The notes beneath the pieces are model-generated. The model was not told the origin of the DNA and did not search any database. It was given only the letters and a program-made list of their open reading frames with translations. Positions 43,715 through 52,919 of a DNA stretch of 64,000 nt are shown piece by piece (within the stretch, counting starts at the first letter, position 1; the number at the start of each line of letters is the position of its first letter). This DNA is from Tamlana sp038148895 (GTDB taxonomy: Bacteria > Bacteroidota > Bacteroidia > Flavobacteriales > Flavobacteriaceae), in NCBI GenBank assembly GCA_038148895.1, contig JBBVGQ010000005.1, one strand, 5' to 3'. The translations under genes were made by a program, and so were the position numbers.

Positions 43715-44652
43715 AAACATTTTACAGCCATGGTAAATTATTATTGACTGGCGAATATGTGGTACTCGACGGGGCTCTGTCATTGGCAGTACCAACAAAA
43801 TATGGACAATCGTTGACCGTTGAAAATTTAGACCAACCCAAAATCATTTGGCAAAGTTTGGATGAAAATGGTAAGGTTTGGTTTGAAGGTGAATTTCAAT
43901 TTAATAAGAGTGGGATGTTGAAACAAGTTCAGCATGACGATGTTTCCAAAAGACTGATTCAAATTTTAGATGCGGCGAAAATGCTAAATCCAAACTTTCT
44001 AAGAAACTCCTTTGGTTGTAGAATTACTACGCGGCTAGATTTTCAGAGAAATTGGGGACTTGGCACATCGTCTACATTGATAAATAATGTGGCGCAATGG
44101 GCAAATGTTGATGCTTACCAACTATTGGAAAATACCTTTGGCGGAAGCGGATATGATATTGCTTGTGCACAATATAATACGCCAATAACCTATCAAATTG
44201 AATCATCCGATAATGAGATCCTGAATCAAGTTCAGGATGACAAAAGAATAGTTAAAAAAGTAGATTTTAACCCTTCATTTAAGGGCTGCCTATATTTTGT
44301 TCATTTGAACAAAAAGCAAAATAGCCGAGAAGGCATTAAACATTATCACAGCAATAAAGCAAATGCTTCGAATACAATCAGCCAGATTAATGCAATCACA
44401 TCAAAAATAATTTCAGCCAAAACCCTTGATGAATTTGATACGTTAATTGCATTGCATGAAACTTTAATTGCTGAAATCACCAATCAAAAAACAATTAAAG
44501 AATTACTTTTCGAAGATTTTAATGGTGGCTTAAAAAGTCTTGGGGCATGGGGCGGAGATTTTATTTTAGCAACTTCCAAAAGTGACCCGACATCTTATTT
44601 TAAAGGAAAAGGGTTTGAAACCATTATACCATACACATCAATGGTATTGTAG
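43711..44652 (+). CDS. GYDIA-type GHMP kinase carrying two in-frame palindromic repeats
   Basis: 313 residues starting with TTG at 43711, overlapping the HMG-CoA reductase stop. N-terminal YSHGKLLLTGEYVVLDGA is at residues 5-22. The ATP-binding GHMP motif is NWGLGTSSTLINNV near 114-127 and GGSGYDIACAQ near 144-154 gives the GYDIA signature. The neighbourhood suggests phosphorylation of mevalonate or a later intermediate; the exact substrate is not proven. Residues 68-77 and 169-177 (GMLKQVQHDD and EILNQVQDD) are encoded by copies of a palindromic repeat, read in the same frame. Confidence 0.88.
   Translation: MKTFYSHGKLLLTGEYVVLDGALSLAVPTKYGQSLTVENLDQPKIIWQSLDENGKVWFEGEFQFNKSGMLKQVQHDDVSKRLIQILDAAKMLNPNFLRNSFGCRITTRLDFQRNWGLGTSSTLINNVAQWANVDAYQLLENTFGGSGYDIACAQYNTPITYQIESSDNEILNQVQDDKRIVKKVDFNPSFKGCLYFVHLNKKQNSREGIKHYHSNKANASNTISQINAITSKIISAKTLDEFDTLIALHETLIAEITNQKTIKELLFEDFNGGLKSLGAWGGDFILATSKSDPTSYFKGKGFETIIPYTSMVL
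43911..43938 (+). repeat. Palindromic repeat, copy 1, inside the GHMP kinase gene
   Basis: ATGTTGAA (43915-43922), spacer ACAAG, TTCAGCAT (43928-43935): an 8-bp arm palindrome with one G-T pair. It shares CAAGTTCAG and GATGAC/CATGAC ends with copy 2. Confidence 0.7.
44215..44241 (+). repeat. Palindromic repeat, copy 2, inside the GHMP kinase gene
   Basis: ATCCTGAA (44218-44225), spacer TCAAG, TTCAGGAT (44231-44238): a perfect 8-bp palindrome. Read in the same frame as copy 1. Confidence 0.75.
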
Positions 44653-44666
44653 GCCTAAAAACAAAA

Positions 44667-44692
44667 AAGCCCCGATTATTTCGGAGCTTCTT
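44667..44692. terminator. Bidirectional terminator between GHMP kinase and isomerase genes
   Basis: A 9-bp stem with one mismatch (44667-44675 with 44681-44689) and a 5-nt loop. It is preceded by A-rich and followed by T-rich sequence, between convergent genes. Confidence 0.65.
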
Positions 44693-44711
44693 TACGTTTA
44701 TATTTTATTGT

Positions 44712-46844
44712 TTATTGAACTTGATTTTTCGCCCTATTATCTTCAATTTCGGCAGCTTCCTTAAGTGCATTGTACACTTTTGAATTAACAGCACCAACTT
44801 TTTGTTGCTCTACTCTATTGGCAGCAGCTTGATAATTATCCAACGTTACAGCTGGAGTTACTTTGGTAACTTGAATCATATAAACACCGTTTGAACCATC
44901 AAGTAAACCAGATGTTTCCCCTTCACTTAATCCAAACGCAGCACCTACAATTAAAGGCTCTCGTCCTGCTCCGGAAATTGTTGGGTTTTTCATATTTATA
45001 CCATTGGCTGTTCTTACTGTTGTACTTTCCGCAGCAGCCAAATCATCCAAAGTAGTTGCAGAAACTCTGTCACGAATTAATTTTGCTTTCTTCTCTTTTC
45101 TTATAATTGGTAGAACCTGCGCTGTAGCATCTTCAACTGATTTTAATCCTTCTTCATGTTGCGCTACTAATTGAGCAATTAGGTAGCCACCTGGAATGTT
45201 GAAACGTTTTATATTGCCAACTTCAGACTCTTCGTTAAACGCCCAACGAACAATTGGTCTTTGGGCACCAACACCAGGAATGTTTTCGTCTAAAACCTTT
45301 ATTCCATTTACAGGTCTAACTGTAAAATTATTTTCTTTGGCAACAGCTTCAAAATCACCTTTTCCAGCATTGATTTCAAAGTTTGATGCATCTCTAAATA
45401 CTTTATCGGAAGTTGCTTCTGAAGGCTCAATCTTTCTGGCGATTGTTCCAACTTGAATTGCCTTCTTTGGATCTTTTTGCCCTTCAATTTCTATGATATG
45501 AAAACCGAAAATAGTTTTTACTACACCTAAATCTCCAGTTTTTCCTTCAAACTCAAAATCATTAAATTCTGGCACCATAGTGTTGTAACCATGCCAATCG
45601 TAACGTCCACCATTATTTACGCTTCCTTTGTCTGACGAAAATTCAGTTACAAAATCCGGAAACTTAGAACGGTTAGTTTTTAAAACTGCCAACAAACTAT
45701 CGGCTGTTTCTTTAGCCTGAGCTTCAGTTTGAGTAACGTCTGGCCCTGCACTTTGTGCGCCAATAAAAGGTATTAAAATGTGTCTTACCTTGGCCGAATC
45801 TGGTATTTGTTTAACAGCTACTACTTTAGAAACCTTAAAATAGCCATCATCTTTGTATGGTCCATAAACCTCACCTTCATTTAGATTGTAAATATTATCG
45901 GCAACTTCGTCTGGCAAGTCTGATTTGAATATAAAACGATCATCAAATTTAATATCAGATTCAGCAATTGAGTTAATATACTCTTCATTGTTTTTAACTT
46001 CTGAAAAGGCTACGATGGTATCTTTTCTTCCCCTTTCATCAACCAATCTTCCGTTTACATAAATTTCAAGGTCGGCCTTAATGGCATTTTCATCTTCAAG
46101 AGATGCTTCTTCCTTAAACTCAACAAAACGGATATCTCTTGAAGCCTCAACTTCAAATTGTTTTTTATTGTCAAGAATGTAGTCCGAAATATTGGACCTA
46201 GACACCTCTACAAGGCTATCGGCAATTGTACTGTATGCCACTTGTACATATTTAATATCTACTTTGTTACCTTCCAATTTATGGTCAAGTTCACCTTCTG
46301 CCAAAGTTCCTGTTAAACCAGCCTTTACCATGTTAAAGTAGTTTTGGTTTAAGGCATTGGAGGCAAGTTGCTTTTCATAATTTATCCAACCTTCGTAACC
46401 TGAAGGACTGGTTTCTTTTAAATTGGCAATGTATTCATTCAACTTGTTTTCATCAAACAAACCTGCTTCATTTAAAAACTCTGGACTTGAGGCCAAAGCC
46501 GTTTTTAACAAATCGCGCATTTGGTCCTTTTCAACAGAAATACCAAGTTCTTCAAACTGCGTTTCCATAACAGCTTGTCTTACCTCCTGCTCCCAAACTC
46601 GGTTCATCACCATGGTACTTGTGGCATTTGGTCCTGCTTGGCGTTGTGCCAACTCTACTTTCTGCAAAAAGTCTTCTCTTGTGATGTCAATATCGTTAAC
46701 TCTTCCCACATATGTTTGTTTCGCCCCATTCTCATCTGTCATTTTCAGAATATCTGGAACAGAAACGACAAAAGCTATTAATGCTAAAGCTATAATTGCA
46801 ATCAAGATTACCTTTTGTTGTCTTATCTTATTTAAAACTGCCAT
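44712..46844 (-). CDS. Periplasmic peptidyl-prolyl isomerase/chaperone (PpiD/SurA type)
   Basis: 710 residues. One N-terminal membrane anchor (about 13-30, VILIAIIALALIAFVVS) is followed by a SurA_N-like helical domain. A parvulin rotamase domain near 345-455 has KVRHILIPFIG, FSSDKGSVNNGGRYDWHG and FGFHIIEIEG. A second degenerate parvulin-like part lies towards the C-terminus. Topology matches PpiD, an anchored chaperone that assists outer-membrane and secreted proteins. It is followed by a terminator and converges on the GHMP kinase gene. Confidence 0.9.
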   Translation of the reverse strand: MAVLNKIRQQKVILIAIIALALIAFVVSVPDILKMTDENGAKQTYVGRVNDIDITREDFLQKVELAQRQAGPNATSTMVMNRVWEQEVRQAVMETQFEELGISVEKDQMRDLLKTALASSPEFLNEAGLFDENKLNEYIANLKETSPSGYEGWINYEKQLASNALNQNYFNMVKAGLTGTLAEGELDHKLEGNKVDIKYVQVAYSTIADSLVEVSRSNISDYILDNKKQFEVEASRDIRFVEFKEEASLEDENAIKADLEIYVNGRLVDERGRKDTIVAFSEVKNNEEYINSIAESDIKFDDRFIFKSDLPDEVADNIYNLNEGEVYGPYKDDGYFKVSKVVAVKQIPDSAKVRHILIPFIGAQSAGPDVTQTEAQAKETADSLLAVLKTNRSKFPDFVTEFSSDKGSVNNGGRYDWHGYNTMVPEFNDFEFEGKTGDLGVVKTIFGFHIIEIEGQKDPKKAIQVGTIARKIEPSEATSDKVFRDASNFEINAGKGDFEAVAKENNFTVRPVNGIKVLDENIPGVGAQRPIVRWAFNEESEVGNIKRFNIPGGYLIAQLVAQHEEGLKSVEDATAQVLPIIRKEKKAKLIRDRVSATTLDDLAAAESTTVRTANGINMKNPTISGAGREPLIVGAAFGLSEGETSGLLDGSNGVYMIQVTKVTPAVTLDNYQAAANRVEQQKVGAVNSKVYNALKEAAEIEDNRAKNQVQ

Positions 46845-47059
46845 TTGTAAATTAAATTTTATTTACCCAAAAAAGCTGGGGTTTTGTTGTTAAGTTGGTG
46901 CCGATTATACAAAAACCGACAAAAATATCGTGCGCGAAAATACCATTTTCTATTTAATAATAAAAGGGTTATTCATTTATTATGGAGTTAAAACTATTTT
47001 GTTGAAAAAATCATAAGCTTTTAATACAAACACCACAAAGTATAGTGATTAATTAGAAG

Positions 47060-48349
47060 TTAGTCTTCCTCTAAAACCTTAAACTCCACGAGGTCAATTT
47101 TGGTATTTGATACAGCCAATACCGTAAACTGAAAGTTGTCAATTTTCACAACATCATTTTGTTTGGGAATTTCTTCGGTATGGTTAACAATCAATCCGCC
47201 AAGGGTTTCATAATTTTCACTTTCTGGAAGGTCTACCTTGTAAGTTTCGTTAATGTAATCCACCTCCAATCTGGCCGAAAAATTATAGGTTTCTTCATCA
47301 ATTTTCTCCTCGATTAAATTTGCCGAATCGTGCTCATCTTCAATTTCGCCGAACAATTCCTCAATAATGTCTTCAACGGTCATAATGCCAGAAGTTCCAC
47401 CGTATTCATCTAAAACCACAGCAATACTACGTCTCTTCTTGGTAAGCACACTCAACACATCTTTTATAAGCACTGTTTCTGGAACAAACTCAACGGGTGT
47501 TAACATGGCTTTAATATTTTTGGCTTTTCTGAACAATTCAAATGAATGTACATAGCCTAAAATATCGTCAATGGTATCTTTATAAACCAATATTTTGGTT
47601 CTTCCTGTTTCTGTAAAAAGGGCGTTCAATGATTTTACAGTATCGTTAACCTCAACAGCTATAATCTCGGTTCGAGGAATCATAACCTCTCTTGCCTTAA
47701 CTTCGGAAAATTCCAAAGCATTTTGAAAAATTTGGATTTCGCTATCAACATCATCATGTTCTTCCACAGCTTCCATTTGTTCGCTGATGTAATTGCCAAG
47801 CTCTACTTTAGTAAAAGCAAGTTGAATTTGGTCGCCTTCGGTTTTAAAAAAAGTTTTCAGGATAAAATCTGAAATCCAAATCACGAAATCTGAAATGAAC
47901 GTGAACAATACATAAAACAAATATGCCGGAATTGCCAATGCCTTTATAAGTGTGTTGGCATAGATTTGAAAAAAAACCTTTGGCAAAAATTCTGCCGTAA
48001 TTAAAATGACAATGGTTGAAATAATAGTTTGGGACAGTAAATTTAAATCGGTTAAAAGATAATTTAAAAATCCACTGGATAGTGGCAGCAACGACTGAAA
48101 CCAACTCATAAGCACATCGCCCATAAAAAAACCATAAACAACCAAGGCAATATTGTTGCCTATTAGCATAGTTGTAATAAACTTTGAAGGCTTTGCAGTA
48201 AGTTTTGCTAAAGCTTTTGCCAACAAACCTTCCTGTTTTTTTTCAATTTCAATGTGAATTTTATTGGAGGACACATAGGCAATTTCCATGCCCGAAAAAA
48301 AAGCCGAAAGTATAAGTGATACTATGATAATGACAACAGAAACCGTCAT
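47060..48349 (-). CDS. HlyC/CorC-type transporter-associated protein (DUF21-CBS-CorC)
   Basis: 429 residues. The DUF21 membrane domain (about 1-185, four hydrophobic segments, starting with SLILSAFFSGMEIAYVSSNK) is followed by two CBS domains (about 205-330; VMIPRTEIIAVE and VVLDEYGGTSGIMTVEDIIEE). A C-terminal CorC_HlyC domain is near 345-429. Proteins of this family take part in divalent-cation (Mg/Co) export. The gliding protein GldE has the same architecture, but the usual gldD neighbour is absent, so I keep the general name. TAAATG junction with the upstream small membrane protein. Confidence 0.88.
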   Translation of the reverse strand: MTVSVVIIIVSLILSAFFSGMEIAYVSSNKIHIEIEKKQEGLLAKALAKLTAKPSKFITTMLIGNNIALVVYGFFMGDVLMSWFQSLLPLSSGFLNYLLTDLNLLSQTIISTIVILITAEFLPKVFFQIYANTLIKALAIPAYLFYVLFTFISDFVIWISDFILKTFFKTEGDQIQLAFTKVELGNYISEQMEAVEEHDDVDSEIQIFQNALEFSEVKAREVMIPRTEIIAVEVNDTVKSLNALFTETGRTKILVYKDTIDDILGYVHSFELFRKAKNIKAMLTPVEFVPETVLIKDVLSVLTKKRRSIAVVLDEYGGTSGIMTVEDIIEELFGEIEDEHDSANLIEEKIDEETYNFSARLEVDYINETYKVDLPESENYETLGGLIVNHTEEIPKQNDVVKIDNFQFTVLAVSNTKIDLVEFKVLEED

Positions 48350-48544
48350 TTATTTTGAGTTGTCTTTATTCTCATATTTCTTTCTGAATCTTTGCCTAAA
48401 GAAGTACATAAATACAGCTAAACCAGCCAAGGCAAAAGAGATATAGGCTCCGTTGGTGCCGTCGCCAAATTTTGATATGCCATCATAAAGGAATAATACG
48501 GCAAAGGCCAAATAGGCATATTGAAAAATTTTGGAAAATTTCAT
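48350..48544 (-). CDS. Small two-helix membrane protein, function unknown
   Basis: 64 residues from the ATG at 48544 (MKFSKIFQYAYLAFAVLFLY). A GTG six codons upstream falls in the -7 element and is unlikely. Two hydrophobic segments (about 8-22 and 31-47) and a very basic C-terminus (RQRFRKKYENK) suggest an inner-membrane protein with a cytoplasmic tail. It is translationally coupled to the HlyC/CorC gene. Confidence 0.72.
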   Translation of the reverse strand: MKFSKIFQYAYLAFAVLFLYDGISKFGDGTNGAYISFALAGLAVFMYFFRQRFRKKYENKDNSK

Positions 48545-48561
48545 GTGTTTGTGTTTAGGCA

Positions 48562-48569
48562 CAAAGATA
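48562..48569 (-). promoter_or_regulatory. -7 promoter element for the small membrane protein/HlyC-CorC pair
   Basis: The complement of CAAAGATA reads TATCTTTG, a full match to TAnnTTTG, 17 nt before the ATG at 48544. It would separate this pair from the coaX-lptC unit upstream. Confidence 0.5.
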
Positions 48570-48617
48570 CTTAAAATAGAAACAGTTTATTTGTTCTATT
48601 TTGGTTTTTGTTCTCTA

Positions 48618-49172
48618 CTATTCCTCGAGGGTAATAATGCCCGTAACCTCAAGAACTTCAGCATTTGTAAATTTTGAATTGGAATCAAAACCATTACCTT
48701 TAATAAGATCTTGTTCCGTTTGAAACTCAACCGGCTCGTTGGTATATAGCCATTCTTTTTTTTGGTCGTAGTAAAGCTGATCGGTTTTTAAAACACTATT
48801 GTCGTGTGTGGTAATCACAACATTGTTTCGCATATCAATTAAATCAGTATTACCATATACAATGGCATAATCTGCAACCACAGTGCTTTTTTTATTGTCT
48901 TTATCGAAAATATATAATGTAACACCGTCTGTAAATTCATGGAACGGGAAATCGCGGTTAGAATAATCCAACATCTTAGCGCTTATTAGATTTGCAGTTA
49001 CTCTTCCGGAATCGGTATACTTAACGTTCATATTATAATCAATGCCGATTGGCTCGTTTTCTGAAATACCGATTTTCTGAACCTGTTTTAAACTGTCGTT
49101 ACATGAAAAAAACATAGTCACAATAATTATTGTGACTATGTTTAAAATATTATATGTTTTGTGTTTTTTCAT
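48618..49172 (-). CDS. lptC: LPS export ABC transporter periplasmic component LptC
   Basis: 184 residues from the ATG at 49172, whose A overlaps the upstream stop (TAATG). An open frame extends 13 codons further but inside the previous gene. A lipobox-like MFFSC ends the hydrophobic N-terminus. The rest is a beta-jellyroll repeat region of the OstA/LptC type (YTDSGRVTANLISAKMLDYS near 51-70, VVADYAIVYGNTDLIDMRNN near 99-118). LptC passes lipopolysaccharide from LptBFG to LptA in the periplasm. Confidence 0.85.
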   Translation of the reverse strand: MKKHKTYNILNIVTIIIVTMFFSCNDSLKQVQKIGISENEPIGIDYNMNVKYTDSGRVTANLISAKMLDYSNRDFPFHEFTDGVTLYIFDKDNKKSTVVADYAIVYGNTDLIDMRNNVVITTHDNSVLKTDQLYYDQKKEWLYTNEPVEFQTEQDLIKGNGFDSNSKFTNAEVLEVTGIITLEE

Positions 49173-50551
49173 TAAATATTTGGGACGGTAACAGAGCGTC
49201 CAATCCAACAACTAATCTTGATTACTTGACCAGAACATCCACAGCTGAACACATCGGCTTTAGATGGGGCTCTATCTTTATAACTTGCAACAGATTGCGC
49301 AGAAGCTTTAGATAAGGTTGGGTCGACCCGGGCTGCTTTTGCAGCTTCATCGGCTGCCAACCAATATACTGCCCTTTTGTTAAAGGTAGTATCACCACAA
49401 TTATTGGCACTGGCTGCATACATTGCTGCTATAGATAAATGTGGGCGACCATTTGATGGGTTCAGTCTAAGTGATTCATTGAAAAAGCTTCTTGCTTGTC
49501 CATAATTACCTTTAGCCTTTAATTTTAAACCAATTTTGTTGTTAAGTGAGGCCTTACGGAAGTTATCTGTTTCTAAATCAATGGCTTGCTTGTAAAAACC
49601 AATCGCCTCATTTGATTTGCCCTCTTTATCCTTCAAAATACCCAGATAGAAGGCCGAATTTGCAGATGGGTTTGCTTCATGTAGTGCGTTTACCAAATCG
49701 AAGAACAATGGGTCTTCAGTACATTCTTTTTGTGACATTTGGCCAGCGGCACGTTGCAACCAAACAACATTGCTTCTATTAGCTTCAAAATCTCTTTTAA
49801 ATATAGGAATTAAGTTTCCACAATCTGCTCGTGTTCCAATTTTTTCATCAATACCTGAAGAAATTTGGTCATAGGCTTTTAAATAACTTTCGTAATACCT
49901 TTTATAGCTTTTTTCTTTGCTTGTGTAGCTTGCACCTGTTGAATCTTTTGCAATAAGTTTGTTTAATTGTTCAGAGTAGTTTTTAACTTCTTCTTCTACC
50001 TTCTCTACAACATCATCATACTTGCTAAACAAATCTTCAGCTGGTTTTTTCCCTGCATCATACAAATCTACCATTAAGGAAAAATAGGTATATAAACTTT
50101 TTGGATTTGTAAAGGTTGCTTTATCAAGCTTATAGGCGGCATCAAAACACTCATACAATTCGGCATCTGTTTTACCCAATTCTTTTCTATTGTCGTACAT
50201 TAACTGGCAAGCTTGGGCCGCATACTCCCCTTTTGGTGTTTTACTGGCAAAGTGCTCTGCTCTTTGTTCCCAAAGCTTCAAAAGATCGTTTATAAAAGCT
50301 ACTTTTTCAGCTCCAGCAGAATTATCAATTTTATGCTCTAAAATTTTCTCACCATCAACATAAATGGCATTATTGAATTTTGGGCATCTGTTTCTCACAG
50401 CCATCCATGGTTCATAAGCAGCATCAAAATTTTTCGATTTTACATACTCATGGAATATGGACAATTTGGTCATACATTCTTCATCCTGTTGGGCAAAACC
50501 AAAGTTCAATCCAATAAATAAAAGCGCTAGTAAAGTAATTTTAGTTTTCAT
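49172..50551 (-). CDS. Exported TPR protein
   Basis: 459 residues with a signal peptide (MKTKITLLALLFIGLNFGFA). Tetratricopeptide-like helical pairs are clear in the C-terminal half: NSAFYLGILKDKEGKSNEAI near 294-313, ASLNNKIGLKLKAKGNYGQA near 330-349 and NGRPHLSIAAMYAASANNCG near 366-385. It sits between an outer-membrane protein gene and lptC, overlapping the latter by one nucleotide. Possibly an envelope-assembly or gliding-related scaffold; function not known. Confidence 0.82.
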   Translation of the reverse strand: MKTKITLLALLFIGLNFGFAQQDEECMTKLSIFHEYVKSKNFDAAYEPWMAVRNRCPKFNNAIYVDGEKILEHKIDNSAGAEKVAFINDLLKLWEQRAEHFASKTPKGEYAAQACQLMYDNRKELGKTDAELYECFDAAYKLDKATFTNPKSLYTYFSLMVDLYDAGKKPAEDLFSKYDDVVEKVEEEVKNYSEQLNKLIAKDSTGASYTSKEKSYKRYYESYLKAYDQISSGIDEKIGTRADCGNLIPIFKRDFEANRSNVVWLQRAAGQMSQKECTEDPLFFDLVNALHEANPSANSAFYLGILKDKEGKSNEAIGFYKQAIDLETDNFRKASLNNKIGLKLKAKGNYGQARSFFNESLRLNPSNGRPHLSIAAMYAASANNCGDTTFNKRAVYWLAADEAAKAARVDPTLSKASAQSVASYKDRAPSKADVFSCGCSGQVIKISCWIGRSVTVPNI

Positions 50552-50569
50552 GATTATAAATTTGTTCTT

Positions 50570-51883
50570 TTAGTCATATTTCCTTTTTTGAAACCATCTA
50601 TCGTTCAAAGATAAGCTTAATTGAAGATTTATAAAATTCTCCTGAATTAAATTGCTGTTTGTTGTGCCTCTTTTTCCAATTTCAAAGCCTAAATTGGCGT
50701 TTGAGAGCAGCCTAGCATCCCCAACCGGTAAGCCTACTCCAAAAGATATGCCAAACTCTTTAATGGATTCATTATTTATATTCAACCCTGTTTCTTCTTG
50801 CCTAAACCCGGCTCTGTAAACAATACGCTCCCAGAAACTATCAAAAGAATTAAAATCTGGAATGTAAAACCCACCTAAAGAGAGGGAGTAGGCATCTTTA
50901 TAAGTCGTTGCATTTGTGCCGTATAATTGGTTTGAAAACTTACTGGTTTTTTGAAAACTAGTTTCAGCACCAACAAACCATTTTCGTGGCTGCCCAATTC
51001 CAGCTCCAAATGCAAATTTTGAAGGCAAAATCAATTCAGTTTCGGCAAGACCCATAGCCTCCAAATTAGATTGAATGGTGTTTACTACAAACTCTTGTCC
51101 TGTTGCGCTTAAAGTAACCGTTGAAATTGAACGTTCATTTTGCGAGATTAAATTGCTTTCTGGAGTAAAGGTCATACTGGAAACAAGTTCCAATTTACTG
51201 TTCAACATCCTTTTATATGACAAACCAAAATTAAAATTCACTCCGCTTAAGTCCGATCTATTTCTCTCGCTAGATTGATATTGGGTTGGAACCCCATTGT
51301 CATATTGTACAATTAAGGTACTGTTTTGAATATTTCCAAAATTGTAATGCACATCAACGCCTGCCGTTAATCCTTTAGCTATTTGATAGCCTAATCCGAA
51401 AAACACCTTGTTTACTCCTCCTTCTCCTTTAAACCTATTTTGTAAATTGCCATCGTTATTTAAAGATTCCAATTTATATCCTACTGAAGTGTATGGCAAT
51501 AAGCCAAAACCAAAACCAAGTTTTCCAACTGGCACAGATAACGCCAAATAATCAAAGGTTGTAGATGATGCTTTTTCAGTACCAGAATTACTTTTTAAGT
51601 CTTGACTTGTGTAACCACCACCGACGGTAAATTTAACTGGTCTGCTCTCTCCGTTAAAGGGATAAATGCCAACATTTTCACCAGCATAGGACGCCGGATT
51701 TCTTAAATTCATATGGATACTATCGTTATAAATGCTTAAACCACCCATACTCCGGTTTTCAACCGTTCCTTTAAACTTAAGGTTACCTATACCGTAGAAA
51801 GAATAAGGTGAAGCTGTACCCTCTTGTGCATAATTGAAAATAGTAAATACTAAAGCAAAAACTAATACAAGTTTTTTTATCAT
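50570..51883 (-). CDS. Outer-membrane beta-barrel protein, function unknown
   Basis: 437 residues with a signal peptide (MIKKLVLVFALVFTIFNYA). Repeated amphipathic beta-strand pattern, with GxGxxPYSxY-like starts (TASPYSFYGIGNLKFKG near 23-39) and a C-terminal ISFGVGLPVGDARLLSNANL region. It ends in hydrophobic-aromatic strands, and the overall look is of a FadL/PorV-like porin fold. Overlaps coaX by 4 nt. Substrate unknown. Confidence 0.75.
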   Translation of the reverse strand: MIKKLVLVFALVFTIFNYAQEGTASPYSFYGIGNLKFKGTVENRSMGGLSIYNDSIHMNLRNPASYAGENVGIYPFNGESRPVKFTVGGGYTSQDLKSNSGTEKASSTTFDYLALSVPVGKLGFGFGLLPYTSVGYKLESLNNDGNLQNRFKGEGGVNKVFFGLGYQIAKGLTAGVDVHYNFGNIQNSTLIVQYDNGVPTQYQSSERNRSDLSGVNFNFGLSYKRMLNSKLELVSSMTFTPESNLISQNERSISTVTLSATGQEFVVNTIQSNLEAMGLAETELILPSKFAFGAGIGQPRKWFVGAETSFQKTSKFSNQLYGTNATTYKDAYSLSLGGFYIPDFNSFDSFWERIVYRAGFRQEETGLNINNESIKEFGISFGVGLPVGDARLLSNANLGFEIGKRGTTNSNLIQENFINLQLSLSLNDRWFQKRKYD

Positions 51884-52611
51884 TCGTTCAAGTTAAATTG
51901 TAAAATATAGTTTAATCCCTCCAATAGAAAATTAGGATTGGCAAATATGCTACTTTTTAATTGCTTAGACAAGAATTTGGCATCACCTCCTGTTAAAATA
52001 ACTGTTAAATCAGGATATTTAAGTTTATAAGTTGCGATGGCACCATCTATTTCATTAACAATTCCGTTGACCACCCCAGAATGTATGGACTGTTCGGTAG
52101 AAGTTCCTGTAATATTTTTTGGCGCTTCTGTCTCCAATAACGGTAAATTAGCAGTTAAATTATTCAATGATTTATACCTCATGCGTAGACCTGGAGAAAT
52201 TGCACCTCCCAGATATTCGTTTTTGGCATTTATAAAATCGTAAGTGATGCAGGTTCCGGCATCAATGACTAGCACATTGTTTTCAGGAAATTGATTGACA
52301 GATGCACTTACCAATGCCATCCTATCAACACCCAATGTTTTTGGGGTTTTGTACAAATTTGTAAAAGGCAATTTTGTTTTGGAATTCAATAGGAGCAAAT
52401 CAAAAATTTCGACTATTGTATCTACATCTTCATCATTTAACCTTCCAACAGATGATACAATTGTTCTTTTTAAACCAGGGAAATTACCTTTCAATTGCTT
52501 TATCTCAGCTATAACGCTATTTAGCCCAACAGATGTTTTATTCATCAACTTGTTGCCCTTAAAAACAGCAAGTTTCACAAACGTATTGCCAACATCAATG
52601 ATTAAATTCAT
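51880..52611 (-). CDS. coaX: Type III pantothenate kinase
   Basis: Phosphorylates pantothenate, the first step of coenzyme A synthesis. 243 residues. The N-terminal ATP site IDVGNTFVKLAVF is at 5-17, TLGVDRMALVSAS near 92-104 and IDAGTCITYDFI near 116-127. AISPGLRMRYKSL near 137-149 completes the type III signature. First gene of the unit coaX - outer-membrane protein - TPR - lptC. Confidence 0.93.
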   Translation of the reverse strand: MNLIIDVGNTFVKLAVFKGNKLMNKTSVGLNSVIAEIKQLKGNFPGLKRTIVSSVGRLNDEDVDTIVEIFDLLLLNSKTKLPFTNLYKTPKTLGVDRMALVSASVNQFPENNVLVIDAGTCITYDFINAKNEYLGGAISPGLRMRYKSLNNLTANLPLLETEAPKNITGTSTEQSIHSGVVNGIVNEIDGAIATYKLKYPDLTVILTGGDAKFLSKQLKSSIFANPNFLLEGLNYILQFNLNE

Positions 52612-52714
52612 TATAAATTGAAAAAGTGTAAAACTACAAAACCATGAGGATTAAAATCTTAAATATTTTATAATTGTTTAATTTTAAAATAGTCCATCTT
52701 TTTATGATTTTATT

Positions 52715-52745
52715 TTGTGAAATAATAAAAATGACTTTATATTTG
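52715..52745 (+). promoter_or_regulatory. Promoter of tRNA-Phe (flavobacterial type)
   Basis: A -33 TTG (52715-52717, within TTTTG), 20-nt spacer, and -7 TATATTTG (52738-52745). This fits the Bacteroidetes consensus and lies 15 nt before the tRNA. Confidence 0.75.
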
Positions 52746-52760
52746 CATCCGCTTTGGCGA

Positions 52761-52833
52761 GGTACCTTAGCTCAGTTGGTAGAGCAAAGGACTGAAAATC
52801 CTTGTGTCCCTGGTTCGATTCCTGGAGGTACCA
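52761..52833 (+). tRNA. tRNA-Phe (anticodon GAA)
   Basis: Cloverleaf with acceptor GGTACCT/AGGTACC plus A and D arm with AGTTGGTAGA. Anticodon stem AAGGA/TCCTT has loop CTGAAAA giving GAA; the T loop is TTCGATT. CCA is not encoded. Confidence 0.95.
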
Positions 52834-52837
52834 CTTA

Positions 52838-52879
52838 AAAACCCTTAAAACATTTATGTTTTAAGGGTTTTGTTTTTTT
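52838..52879 (+). terminator. Terminator after tRNA-Phe
   Basis: A perfect 15-bp stem (52838-52852 with 52857-52871), a 4-nt loop, and a T-rich tail to 52879. Confidence 0.85.
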
Positions 52880-52919
52880 AATAAAATCGTCTAGCTAAAT
52901 TAATTAGAACTAAGTGATT

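Noticed and set aside
47060..48349. Naming the DUF21-CBS-CorC protein GldE
   Set aside because: The architecture fits, but no gliding gene neighbours are present and the sequence alone does not separate GldE from other HlyC/CorC proteins.
48573..48601. AT-rich hairpin before the small membrane protein gene, as a terminator for another unit
   Set aside because: It lies between lptC and the small gene, but the stem is all A-T apart from single pairs and bulged; too weak to call.
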